NCBI GenBank assembly: GCA_040954595.2
Contig: CM082597.2
Coordinates: 9,052,001-9,116,000, forward strand
Reading direction: 5' to 3'
Length of the DNA: 64,000 nt
From: Balanoglossus misakiensis
Lineage: Eukaryota; Hemichordata
Below the pieces are notes generated by a model. The model ran no database searches. It was not told where the DNA came from and was given only the letters and a program-made list of their open reading frames with translations. Numbering within the stretch: the stretch's first letter is position 1; each line of letters begins with the position of its first letter. Below are positions 22,290 to 34,300 of the stretch, one piece after another. The translations under genes and the position numbers were made by a program.

Positions 22290-23732
22290 TTTCTGTCTTT
22301 CTTTCTTTCTTTTTTCTTGTGTCATTTCTTTGTTGCTCTAGATCTCAGACACTGCTGCAGGTACACTTCTCAAACTTGCTACAGTGGTCAAGGTCAATGG
22401 GTAGTCATGCATTGAACTCTTGAATTTTTAATTAGTCACATGACATGGCGGCCATATTGGATTTTCTGAAAAAATGCAAATCTCAGATCTCAGAAACTAC
22501 AAGTCAGATTCACTTCAGATTTGGTGTGCTGGTAGTGTACCTTCTGCCCATCATTTTTGTAATTGGATATTTTGCTGTCAATGTTGCAGTTTTTTTGCTA
22601 CAATTTTTTTTCTGAAATCCGGCTTTATTTTCAAAAATCTTCTTCTCCAGAACCGGTGATAACCAAGACACGGGGTTTGGGGTATGTCGTCACCTAACTG
22701 ATGTCTATCAAGTTTGCGAAGATCATTGTGATTGGTCGAAGATTATGGCGGCCATATTGGATTTTCGAAAAACCCTAGTAAAATTTCAAAAATCTTCTTC
22801 TCAAGAACCGGCGATAACTGAGTCACAAGATTTGGTGTGTGTGGTCATTAAACAGATGTCTATCAAGTTTGCGAAGCGGAATGTGATTGGTCGAAGATTA
22901 TGGCGGCCATATTGGATTTTGTGAAAAACGATTAAAAAGTAAAAATTCCCTTTCTAGCCTAAAAATTGATAGCACAGAAATTCTTTTTATGGATATGGAT
23001 CATCATATGACAAGAATAAGCTATAAATATTTTGGTAATTTTGGCAATGACCTTTGACCTACTTTTGACGCATCATTTTTCTGTATATCTAATTCCAGGC
23101 TAACCAATAGGGCTAGACGTTTGGTTTTTGATGCATGTGGATTAGAGTGTGATCAAAATATTTTGCTACTTTCCATGACCCCTTTGACCTCAGCTGCTCT
23201 CATTAATTATGTACATATCTAATTACGGGCGAACCAATAGACCTAGAGGTTTGGTTTTTGTTGGACATGGACAAGTATGGGGTCAAAGTATTTTGCCCAA
23301 ATGTTGGGTAACTTCGGGTGACCTTTGACCTACTTTTGCATATCTCGACATCCACAGCAGATACAGCCTTGGCGTTTGGAGACATAGGGCCATAATTAAA
23401 AGCCAAAGTTTTGGGTCACCTGTGACACCTGCTTAACTCATTATTTATGTGCATACCTAATTCCGGGCTAACCAAAAGGGCTAGAGGTCTGGCTTTTGTT
23501 GGACATGGACCACTATGGGTCAAAATGTTCTGCCAAAATTGTGGGTGACCCCTGGGTGACCTTTGACCTACTTAACACTATATCAGCACCAAACAGATAT
23601 AACCTTGATATATCATGGGATAAAGCACAGCATTATGTTTCTACTCATTAATTATGTGCATATCTAATAATCAGATCAGATAATAGAGCTTGGGCCCGGA
23701 CAATGCTGCTTGCAGCTTTAATTCTTTCTTTC
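22290..23732 (+). repeat. Nested repeat, tandem unit 1 (about 1.43 kb)
   Basis: It begins in a CTTT tract (about 22292-22315) and ends with GCTTGGGCCCG (23698-23708) and its TTTAATT tail. Unit 2 repeats it in order at an offset of about 1427 bp (GATCTCAGAC at 22341 and at 23768). Internal units of about 150 bp begin near 22341, 22490, 22641 and 22796. Several contain 'gcggccatattggatttt'. Confidence 0.85.
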
Positions 23733-25140
23733 TTTCTTTATTCTTGTGTCAATTCTTTGACCCACGAGATCTCAGACACCGCTGCAGGTACACTTCTGAA
23801 ACTTGCTACAGTGGTCAAGGTCAATGAGTAGTCGTGCATTGAACCCTTGAATTCTTAATTAGTCACGTGACCTGGCGGCCATCTTGGATTTTCTGAAAAA
23901 ATACAAATCTCAGATCTCAGAAACTACAAGTCAGATCGACTTCAAATTTGGCGTGCTGGTAGACTACCTACTGCCCATCATTTTTGTAATTGGAAATTAT
24001 GCTGACAAAGTTGCAGTTTTTTGCTACAATTTTTTTTCTGAAATCTGGCTTAAATTTCAAAAATCTTCTTCTCCAGAACCGGTGATAACCAAGACACAAG
24101 GTTTGGTGTATGTGGTCATCTAACTGATGTCTATCAAGTTTGCGAAGATTATTGTGATTGGTCGAAGATTTTGGCGGCCATATTGGATTTTCGAAAAACC
24201 CTAGTAAAATTTCAAAAATCTTCTTTTCAAGAACCGGCGATAACCGAGTCACAAGATTTGGTGTGTGTGGTCATTAAACATATGTCTATCAAGTTTGCTA
24301 AGAAGAATGTGATTGGTCGAAGATTATGGCGGCCATATTGGATTTTGTGAAAAACGATTAAAAAGTAAAAATTCCCTTTCTAGCCTAAAAATTGATAGCA
24401 CAGAAATTTTTTTCATGGATATGAATCATCATATGACAAGAATAAGCTATAAATATTTTGGTAATTTTGGCAATGACCTTTGACCTACTTTTGACGAATC
24501 ATTTTTCTGCATATCTAATTCCAGGCTAACCAATAGGGCTATAAGTTTGGTTTTTGATGTATGTGGATTTGTATGTGATCAAAAAATATTGCTACTTTTC
24601 ATGACCCCTTTGACCTCTGGTGACCTCATTAAATATGCGCATACCTAATTAATGATGAACCAATAGACCTAGAGGTTTTGTTTTTGTTATACATGGACCA
24701 GTATGGGGTCAAAATATTTTGCTCAAATTTTGGGTGACCTCGGGTGACCTTTGACCTACTTTTGCATATCTCGACATCCACAGCAGATACAGCCTTGGTG
24801 TTTGGAGGTATGGGGCCATAATGAAAAGCCAAAGTTTTCGGTCACCTGTGACACCTCTTTAACTCATTATTTATGTGCAGACCTAATTCCGGGCTAACCG
24901 AAAGGGCTAGAGGTCTGGTTTTTGTTGGACATGGACCACTCTGGGTCAAAATTTTCTGCCAAAATTGTGGGTGACCTCTGACCTACTTAACACTATATCA
25001 ACACCAAACATAGATATAATCTTGATATTTCATGGGATAAAACACAGCATTATGTTTCTACTCATTAATTATATGCATATCTAATAATCAGATCAGATAA
25101 TAGAGCTTGGGCCCGGACAATGCTGCTTGCAGCTTTAATT
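23733..25140 (+). repeat. Nested repeat, tandem unit 2
   Basis: This is a second copy of unit 1 with scattered substitutions and small indels. It starts directly in the CTTT tract and lacks the two leading hairpins. It ends at 'gcttgcagctttaatt' (25125-25140). An open frame of 79 codons at 23884-24123 lies entirely in repeat sequence and is not a gene. Confidence 0.85.
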
Positions 25141-25409
25141 TACTTTGACATTTTTTAGTGCTTCCATTACATTTCTTATTGCGTCATTCAATTTCATTTC
25201 TTCACAACAATTTATATACAACACAACTCGTTCCCATTGTTATATTTATTATTTTACATGATTTATAATTAAACTACAGAAAACGTACACTGCCTGCTCC
25301 CTTCTTTCGTGCTTAAACATTGAATTTCAGTATGCTGCCCAATTAAGCAAAATAGACACTGGATGCCTTACCTACCTCTGCAACTGTGGCACCCCTCATC
25401 TTCGTACTC
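25141..25409 (+). other. Right-hand unique tail of the island
   Basis: The T-rich sequence resumes with GACATTTTTTAGTG (25146-25159), as found before the nested repeat. An acceptor-like TTGAATTTCAG ends at 25330, followed by 37 open codons up to the satellite. No donor or partner exon can be shown, so this is not called as a gene. Confidence 0.4.
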
Positions 25410-25433
25410 CACTGTTTAAATGGGACCACAGTG
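25410..25433 (+). repeat. Right-end hairpin and subterminal inverted repeat of the island
   Basis: CACTGT (25410-25415) and ACAGTG (25428-25433) are exact arms with a 12-base loop. The loop contains most of AAATGGGACC (25418-25427), the inverted copy of the left-end GGTCCCATTT (7120-7129). The hairpin ends 9 bases before the satellite. A hairpin just inside the 3' end is expected for Helitron-superfamily elements. Confidence 0.65.
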
Positions 25434-25799
25434 TCCTTGACGCTATTTTTGATGATTTTCACCCATGTTTTTTTTTTTAAAATCGACGAACCTATGATTT
25501 TTTTCAAAATCGACGAAATTTTGTGATTTTACAAAGTCGAAAATTTTGTCATTTTTTGATGATTTTCAACCATGATTTTTTTTTCAAAAATCGACGAAAA
25601 TTTGAGATTTTGCAAAGACGAAAGTTTGTCATTTTTGATGATTTTTACCCATGATTTTTTTTCAAAAATGGACGAAATTTTGAGATTTTGCAAAGACGAA
25701 AATTTGTCATTTTTTGATGATTTTCACCCATGATTTTTTTTCAAAAATCGACGAAATTTTGAGATTTTGCAAAGAGGAAAATTTGTCATTTTTTCATGA

Positions 25800-28700
25800 T
25801 TTTCCCCCATGATTTTTTTCAAAAATCGACGAAATTTTGTGATTTTACAAAGTCGAAAATTTTGTCATTTTTTGATGATTTTCAACCATGATTTTTTTTC
25901 AAAAATCGACGAAAATTTGAGATTTTGCAAAGACGAAAATTTGTCATTTTTGATGATTTTTACCCATGATTTTTTTTCAAAAATGGACGAAATTTTGAGA
26001 TTTTGCAAAGACGAAAATTTGTCATTTTTTGATGATTTTCACCCATGATTTTTTTTCAAAAATCGACGAAATTTTGAGATTTTGCAAAGTCGTAAATGTG
26101 TCATTTTTTGATGATTTTCACCAGTTTTTTTTTTCAAAATTTGTCATTTTTTCATGATTTTCCCCCATGATTTTTTTCAAAAATCGACGAAAATTTGAGA
26201 TTTTGCAAAGACGAAAATTTGTCATTTTTGATGATTTTTACCCATGATTTTTTTTCAAAAATGGACGAAATTTTGAGATTTTGCAAAGACGAAAATTTGT
26301 CATTTTTTGATGATTTTCACCCATGATTTTTTTTCAAAAAAAGACGAAATTTTGAGATTTTGCAAAGAGGAAAATTTGTCATTTTTTCATGATTTTCACC
26401 CATGATTTTTTTCAAAAATCGACGAAATTTTGAGATTTTGCAAAGAGGAAAATTTGTCATTTTTTCATGATTTTCCCCCATGATTTTTTTCAAAAATCGA
26501 CGAAAATTTGAGATTTTGCAAAGACGAAAATTTGTCATTTTTGATGATTTTTACCCATGATTTTTTTTCAAAAATGGACGAAATTTTGAGATTTTGCAAA
26601 GACGAAAATTTGTCATTTTTTGATGATTTTCACCAATGATTTTTTTTCAAAATACGACGAAATTTTGAGATTTTGCAGAGGAAAATGTGTCATTTTTTGA
26701 TGATTTTCACCCGTTTTTTTTTTCAAAATTTGTCATTTTTTGATGATTTTCTCCGATGATTTTTTTCAAAAATTGACGAAATTTTGAGATTTTGCAAAGT
26801 CGAAAATTTGTCATTTTTTGATGATTTTCACCCATGATTTTTTTCAAAAATCGACGAAATTTTGAGATTTTGCAAAGTCGAAAATTTGTCATTTTTTGAT
26901 GATTTTCCCCCATGTTTTTTTTTTTAAATGGACGAAATTTTGAGATTTTGCAAAGACGAAAATTTGTTATTTTTTGATGATTTTCACCCATGATTTTTTC
27001 AAAAATTGACGAAATTTTGAGATTTTGCAAGGACGAAAATTTGTTATTTTTTGATGATTTTCACCCATGATTTTTTCAAAAATTGACGAAATTTTGAGAT
27101 TTTGCAAAGTCGAAAATTTGTCATTTTTTGATGATTTTCACACATGATTTTTTTCAAAAATCGACGAAATTGTGAGATTTTGCAAAGACGAAAATTTGTC
27201 ATTTTTTGATGATTTTTACCCATGATTTTTTTTCAAAAATGGACGAAAATTTGAGATTTTGCAAAGACAAAAATTTGTCATTTTTGATGATTTTTACCCA
27301 TGATTTTTTTTCAAAAATGGACGAAATTTTGAGATTTTGCAAAGACGAAAATTTGTCATTTTTTGATGATTTTCACCCATGATTTTTTTTCAAAAATCGA
27401 CGAAATTTTGAGATTTTGCAAAGAGGAAAATTTGTCATTTTTTCATGATTTTCCCCCATGATTTTTTTCAAAAATCGACGAAATTTTGTGATTTTACAAA
27501 GTCGAAAATTTTGTCATTTTTTGATGATTTTCAACCATGATTTTTTTTCAAAAATCGACGAAAATTTGAGATTTTGCAAAGACGAAAATTTGTGATTTTT
27601 GATGATTTTTACCCATGATTTTTTTTCAAAAATGGACGAAATTTTGAGATTTTGCAAAGACGAAAATTTGTCATTTTTTGATGATTTTCACCCATGATTT
27701 TTTTTCAAAAATCGACGAAATTTGGAGATTTTGCAAAGTCGTAAATGTGTCATTTTTTGATGATTTTCACCAGTTTTTTTTTTCAAAATTTGTCATTTTT
27801 TCATGATTTTCCCCCATGATTTTTTTCAAAAATCGACGAAAATTTGAGATTTTGCACAGACGAAAATTTGTCATTTTTGATGATTTTTACCCATGATTTT
27901 TTTTCAAAAATGGACGAAATTTTGAGATTTTGCAAAGACGAAAATTTGTCATTTTTTGATGATTTTCACCCATGATTTTTTTTCAAAATACGACGAAATT
28001 TTGAGATTTTGCAGAGGAAAATGTGTCATTTTTTGATGATTTTCACCCGTTTTTTTTTTCAAAATTTGTCATTTTTTGATGATTTTCTCCGATGATTTTT
28101 TTCAAAAATTGACGAAATTTTGAGATTTTGCAAAGTCGAAAATTTGTCATTTTTTGATGATTTTCACCCATGATTTTTTTCAAAAATCGACGAAATTTTG
28201 AGATTTTGCAAAGTCGAAAATTTGTCATTTTTGATGATTTTTACCCATGATTTTTTTTCAAAAATGGACGAAATTTTGAGATTTTGCAAAGACGAAAATT
28301 TGTCATTTTTTGATGATTTTCACCAATGATTTTTTTTCAAAATACGACGAAATTTTGAGATTTTGCAGAGGAAAATGTGTCATTTTTTGATGATTTTCAC
28401 CCGTTTTTTTTTTCAAAATTTGTCATTTTTTGATGATTTTCTCCGATGATTTTTTTCAAAAATTGACGAAATTTTGAGATTTTGCAAAGTCGAAAATTTG
28501 TCATTTTTTGATGATTTTCACCCATGATTTTTTTCAAAAATCGACGAAATTTTGAGATTTTGCAAAGTCGAAAATTTGTCATTTTTTGATGATTTTCCCC
28601 CATGTTTTTTTTTTTAAATGGACGAAATTTTGAGATTTTGCAAAGACGAAAATTTGTTATTTTTTGATGATTTTCACCCATGATTTTTTCAAAAATTGAC

Positions 28701-31000
28701 GAAATTTTGAGATTTTGCAAGGACGAAAATTTGTTATTTTTTGATGATTTTCACCCATGATTTTTTCAAAAATTGACGAAATTTTGAGATTTTGCAAAGT
28801 CGAAAATTTGTCATTTTTTGATGATTTTCACACATGATTTTTTTCAAAAATCGACGAAATTGTGAGATTTTGCAAAGACGAAAATTTGTCATTTTTTGAT
28901 GATTTTTACCCATGATTTTTTTTCAAAAATGGACGAAAATTTGAGATTTTGCAAAGACAAAAATTTGTCATTTTTGATGATTTTTACCCATGATTTTTTT
29001 TCAAAAATGGACGAAATTTTGAGATTTTGCAAAGACGAAAATTTGTCATTTTTTGATGATTTTCACCCATGATTTTTTTTCAAAAATCGACGAAATTTTG
29101 AGATTTTGCAAAGAGGAAAATTTGTCATTTTTTCATGATTTTCCCCCATGATTTTTTTCAAAAATCGACGAAATTTTGTGATTTTACAAAGTCGAAAATT
29201 TTGTCATTTTTTGATGATTTTCAACCATGATTTTTTTTCAAAAATCGACGAAAATTTGAGATTTTGCAAAGACGAAAATTTGTGATTTTTGATGATTTTT
29301 ACCCATGATTTTTTTTCAAAAATGGACGAAATTTTGAGATTTTGCAAAGACGAAAATTTGTCATTTTTTGATGATTTTCACCCATGATTTTTTTTCAAAA
29401 ATCGACGAAATTTGGAGATTTTGCAAAGTCGTAAATGTGTCATTTTTTGATGATTTTCACCAGTTTTTTTTTTCAAAATTTGTCATTTTTTCATGATTTT
29501 CCCCCATGATTTTTTTCAAAAATCGACGAAAATTTGAGATTTTGCACAGACGAAAATTTGTCATTTTTGATGATTTTTACCCATGATTTTTTTTCAAAAA
29601 TGGACGAAATTTTGAGATTTTGCAAAGACGAAAATTTGTCATTTTTTGATGATTTTCACCCATGATTTTTTTTCAAAATACGACGAAATTTTGAGATTTT
29701 GCAGAGGAAAATGTGTCATTTTTTGATGATTTTCACCCGTTTTTTTTTTCAAAATTTGTCATTTTTTGATGATTTTCTCCGATGATTTTTTTCAAAAATT
29801 GACGAAATTTTGAGATTTTGCAAAGTCGAAAATTTGTCATTTTTTGATGATTTTCACCCATGATTTTTTTCAAAAATCGACGAAATTTTGAGATTTTGCA
29901 AAGTCGAAAATTTGTCATTTTTTGATGATTTTCCCCCATGTTTTTTTTTTTAAATGGACGAAATTTTGAGATTTTGCAAAGACGAAAATTTGTTATTTTT
30001 TGATGATTTTCACCCATGATTTTTTCAAAAATTGACGAAATTTTGAGATTTTGCAAGGACGAAAATTTGTTATTTTTTGATGATTTTCACCCATGATTTT
30101 TTCAAAAATTGACGAAATTTTGAGATTTTGCAAAGTCGAAAATTTGTCATTTTTTGATGATTTTCACACATGATTTTTTTCAAAAATCGACGAAATTGTG
30201 AGATTTTGCAAAGACGAAAATTTGTCATTTTTTGATGATTTTTACCCATGATTTTTTTTCAAAAATGGACGAAAATTTGAGATTTTGCAAAGACAAAAAT
30301 TTGTCATTTTTGATGATTTTTACCCATGATTTTTTTTCAAAAATGGACGAAATTTTGAGATTTTGCAAAGACGAAAATTTGTCATTTTTTGATGATTTTC
30401 ACCCATGATTTTTTTTCAAAAATCGACGAAATTTTGAGATTTTGCAAAGAGGAAAATTTGTCATTTTTTCATGATTTTCCCCCATGATTTTTTTCAAAAA
30501 TGGACGAAATTTTGTGATTTTACAAAGTCGAAAATTTTGTCATTTTTTGATGATTTTCAACCATGATTTTTTTTCAAAAATCGACGAAAATTTGAGATTT
30601 TGCAAAGACGAAAATTTGTGATTTTTGATGATTTTTACCCATGATTTTTTTTCAAAAATGGACGAAATTTTGAGATTTTGCAAAGACGAAAATTTGTCAT
30701 TTTTTGATGATTTTCACCCATGATTTTTTTTCAAAAATCGACGAAATTTGGAGATTTTGCAAAGTCGTAAATGTGTCATTTTTTGATGATTTTCACCAGT
30801 TTTTTTTTTCAAAATTTGTCATTTTTTCATGATTTTCCCCCATGATTTTTTTCAAAAATCGACGAAAATTTGAGATTTTGCACAGACGAAAATTTGTCAT
30901 TTTTGATGATTTTTACCCATGATTTTTTTTCAAAAATGGACGAAATTTTGAGATTTTGCAAAGACGAAAATTTGTCATTTTTTGATGATTTTCACCCATG
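25800..31000 (+). repeat. Higher-order repeat, 1336 bp, with a 354-bp partial copy
   Basis: The private variant CTCCGATGAT occurs at 26751, 28087, 28441 and 29777, giving intervals of 1336, 354 and 1336 bp. The intervening variants repeat in the same order, with almost no differences visible between copies. About 17 monomers or part-monomers make one unit. Confidence 0.85.
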
Positions 31001-31339
31001 ATTTTTTTTCAAAAAAACGACGAAATTTTGAGATTTTGCAGAGAGGAAAATTTGTCATTTTTTCATGATTTTCACCCATGATTTTTTTTAAAAATCGACG
31101 AAATTTTGAGATTTTGCAAAGAGGAAAATTTGTCATTTTTTCATGATTTTCCCCCATGATTTTTTTCAAAAATCGACGAAAATTTGAGATTTTGCAAAGA
31201 CGAAAATTTGTCATTTTTGATGATTTTTACCCATGATTTTTTTTCAAAAATGGACGAAATTTTTTGATTTTGCAAAGACGAAAATTTGTCATTTTTTGAT
31301 GATTTTCACCAATGATTTTTTTTCAAAAAACGACGAAAT

Positions 31340-34300
31340 TTTGAGATTTTGCAGAGGAAAATGTGTCATTTTTTGATGATTTTCACCCGTTTTTTTTTTC
31401 AAAATTTGTCATTTTTTGATGATTTTCACCCATGTTTTTTTTTTAAAAATCGACGAACCTATGATTTTTTTCAAAATCGACGAAATTTTGTGATTTTACA
31501 AAGTCGAAAATTTTGTCATTTTTTGATGATTTTCAACCATGATTTTTTTTCAAAAATCGACGAAAATTTGAGATTTTGCAAAGACGAAAATTTGTCATTT
31601 TTGATGATTTTTACCCATGATTTTTTTTCAAAAATGGACGAAATTTTGAGATTTTGCAACGACGAAAATTTGTCATTTTTTGATGATTTTCACCAATGAT
31701 TTTTTTTCAAATATCGACGAAATTTTGAGATTTTGCAGAGAGGAAAATTTGTCATTTTTTCATGATTTTCCCCCATGATTTTTTTCAAAAATCGACGAAA
31801 TTTTGAGATTTTGCAAAGTCGAAAATTTGTCATTTTTTGATGATTTTCACCCATGATTTTTTCAAAAATTGACGAAATGTTGAGATTTTGCAAAGTCGAA
31901 AATTTGTCATTTTTTGATGATTTTCACCCGTGATTTTTTTCAAAAATGGACGAAATTTTGAGATTTTGCAAAGACGAAAATTTGTCATTTTTTGATGATT
32001 TTCACCCATGATTTTTTTTCAAAAATCGACGAAATTTTGAGATTTTGCAAAGAGGAGAATTTGTCATTTTTTCATGATTTTCCCCCATGATTTTTTTCAA
32101 AAATCGACGAAATTTTGAGATTTTGCAAAGAGGAAAATTTGTAATTTTTTCATGATTTTCCCACATGATTTTTTTCAAAAATCGACGAAAATTTGAGATT
32201 TTGCAAAGACGAAAATTTGTCATTTTTGATGATTTTTACCCATGATTTTTTTTCAAAAATGGACGAAATTGTGAGATTTTGCAAAGACGAAAATTTGTCA
32301 TTTTTTGATGATTTTTACCCATGATTTTTTTTCAAAAATGGACGAAATTTTGAGGTTTTGCAAAGTCGAAAATTTGTTATTTTTTGATGATTTTCACCCA
32401 TGTTTTTTTTAAAAATCGACGAAATTTTGAGATTTTGCAAAGAGGAAAATTTGTCATTTTTTCATGATTTTCCCCCATGATTTTTTTCAAAAATCGACGA
32501 AATTTTGAGATTTTGCAAAGTCGACGAAAATGTGTCATTTTTTGATGATTTTCAACCGTTTTTTTTCAAAATTTGTCATTTTTTGATGATTTTCACCCAT
32601 GTTTTTTTTTTTAAAAATCGACGAACCTATGATTTTTTTCAAAATCGACGAAATTTTGTGATTTTACAAAGTCGAAAATTTGTCATTTTTTCATGATTTT
32701 CCCCCATGTTTTTTTTTTAAATGGACGAAATTTTGAGATTTTGCAAAGACGAAAATTTGTTATTTTTTGATGATTTTCACCCATGATTTTTTCAAAAATT
32801 GACGAAATTTTGAGATTTTGCAAAGTCGAAAATTTGTCATTTTTTGATGATTTTCACACATGATTTTTTTTCAAAAATCGACGAAATTGTGAGATTTTGC
32901 AAAGACGAAAATTTGTCATTTTTTGATGATTTTTACCCATGATTTTTTTTCAAAAATGGACGAAATTTTGAGGTTTTGCAAAGTCGAAAATTTGTTATTT
33001 TTTGATGATTTTCACCCATGTCTTTTTTTAAAAATCGACGAAATTTTGAGATTTTGCAAAGAGGAAAATTTGTCATTTTTTCATGATTTTCCCCCATGAT
33101 TTTTTTCAAAAATGGACGAAATTTTGAGATTTTGCAAAGAGGAAAATTTGTCATTTTTTGATGATTTTCACCCATGATTTTTTTTCAAAAATCGACGAAA
33201 TTTTGAGATTTTGCAAAGAGGAGAATTTGTCATTTTTTCATGATTTTCCCCCATGATTTTTTTCAAAAATCGACGAAATTTTGAGATTTTGCAAAGAGGA
33301 AAATTTGTCATTTTTTCATGATTTTCCCCCATGATTTTTTTCAAAAATCGACTAAAATTTGAGATTTTGCAAAGACGAAAATTTGTCATTTTTGATGATT
33401 TTTACCCATGATATTTTTTCAAAAATGGACGAAATTTTGAGGTTTTGCAAAGTCGAAAATTTGTTATTTTTTGATGATTTTCACCCATGTCTTTTTTTAA
33501 AAATCGACGAAATTTTGAGATTTTGCAAAGAGGAAAATTTGTCATTTTTTCATGATTTTCCCCCATGATTTTTTTCAAAAATCGACGAAATTTTGAGATT
33601 TTGCAAAGTCGACGAAAATGTGTCATTTTTTGATGATTTTCAACCGTTTTTTTTCAAAATTTGTCATTTTTTCATGATTTTCACCCATGTTATTTTTTTA
33701 AAAAATCGACGAACCTATGATTTTTTTCAAAATCGACGAAATTTTGTGATTTTACAAAGTCGAAAATTTGTCATTTTTTCATGATTTTCCCCCATGATTT
33801 TTTTCAAAAATCGACGAAAATTTGAGATTTTGCAAAGACGAAAATTTGTCATTTTTGATGATTTTTACCCATGATTTTTTTTCAAAAATGGACGAAATTT
33901 TGAGATTTTGCAAAGACGAAAATTTGTCATTTTTTGATGATTTTCACCAATGATTTTTTTTCAAAAAACGACGAAATTTTGAGATTTTGCAGAGGAAAAT
34001 GTGTCATTTTTTGATGATTTTCACCCTTTTTTTTTCAAAATTTGTCATTTTTTGATGATTTTCTCCCATGATTTTTTTCAAAAATCGACGAAATTTTGAG
34101 ATTTTGCAAAGACGAAAATTTGTCATTTTTGATGATTTTTACCCATGATTTTTTTTCAAAAATGGACGAAATTTTGAGATTTTGCAAAGACGAAAATTTG
34201 TCATTTTTTGATGATTTTCACCCATGATTTTTTTTCAAAAATCGACGAAATTTGGAGATTTTGCAAAGTCGTAAATGTGTCATTTTTTGATGATTTTCAC

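Larger units (their letters stand above)
22188..25140 (+). mobile_element. Nested dispersed repeat with GGGCCCAAGC termini, internally duplicated
   Basis: The left edge is CGGGCCCAAGC (22188-22198). Its perfect inverted copy GCTTGGGCCCG lies near both unit ends (23698-23708 and 25105-25115), each followed by ACAATGCTGCTTGCAGC and TTTAATT. The element holds no coding sequence. The body has two kinds of internal repeat: about 150-bp units carrying 'tggcggccatattggatttt', then units carrying 'tgacctttgacctacttttg'. A diverged relative lies at 700-1230, so the family is dispersed. It looks like a non-autonomous element. I cannot name the family or show a clean target duplication. Confidence 0.65.
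7119..25442 (+). mobile_element. Putative autonomous Helentron-type (Helitron2-like) transposon, 18.3 kb, inserted in satellite
   Basis: Seen: satellite stops at '..gtcatttttt' (7118) and resumes at 'atttttgatgattttc' (from about 25443). Both junctions therefore sit at the same position of the monomer, as expected for one insertion into a T-run. GGTCCCATTT at 7120-7129 has a perfect inverted copy AAATGGGACC at 25418-25427, terminal on the left and subterminal on the right. The right copy lies in the loop of a hairpin (CACTGT 25410-25415, ACAGTG 25428-25433). Inside are a Rep-helicase-endonuclease gene and an RPA-like gene, both on +. Known: C-terminal endonuclease domains, unequal terminal inverted repeats and T-rich targets are Helentron traits. 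Inference: the whole island is one element that later received a nested repeat of about 2.95 kb (22188-25140). The exact end bases are ambiguous because of the T-run. Confidence 0.6.

Noticed and set aside
23884-24123. 79-codon frame in the nested repeat
   Set aside because: Unit 1 of the same repeat does not keep this frame intact, and its sequence is non-coding repeat.
25331-25445. Possible exon fragment after an acceptor-like TTTCAG, cut off by satellite
   Set aside because: Only about 37 open codons, no donor, no partner exon and no domain. It overlaps the proposed terminal hairpin of the element.
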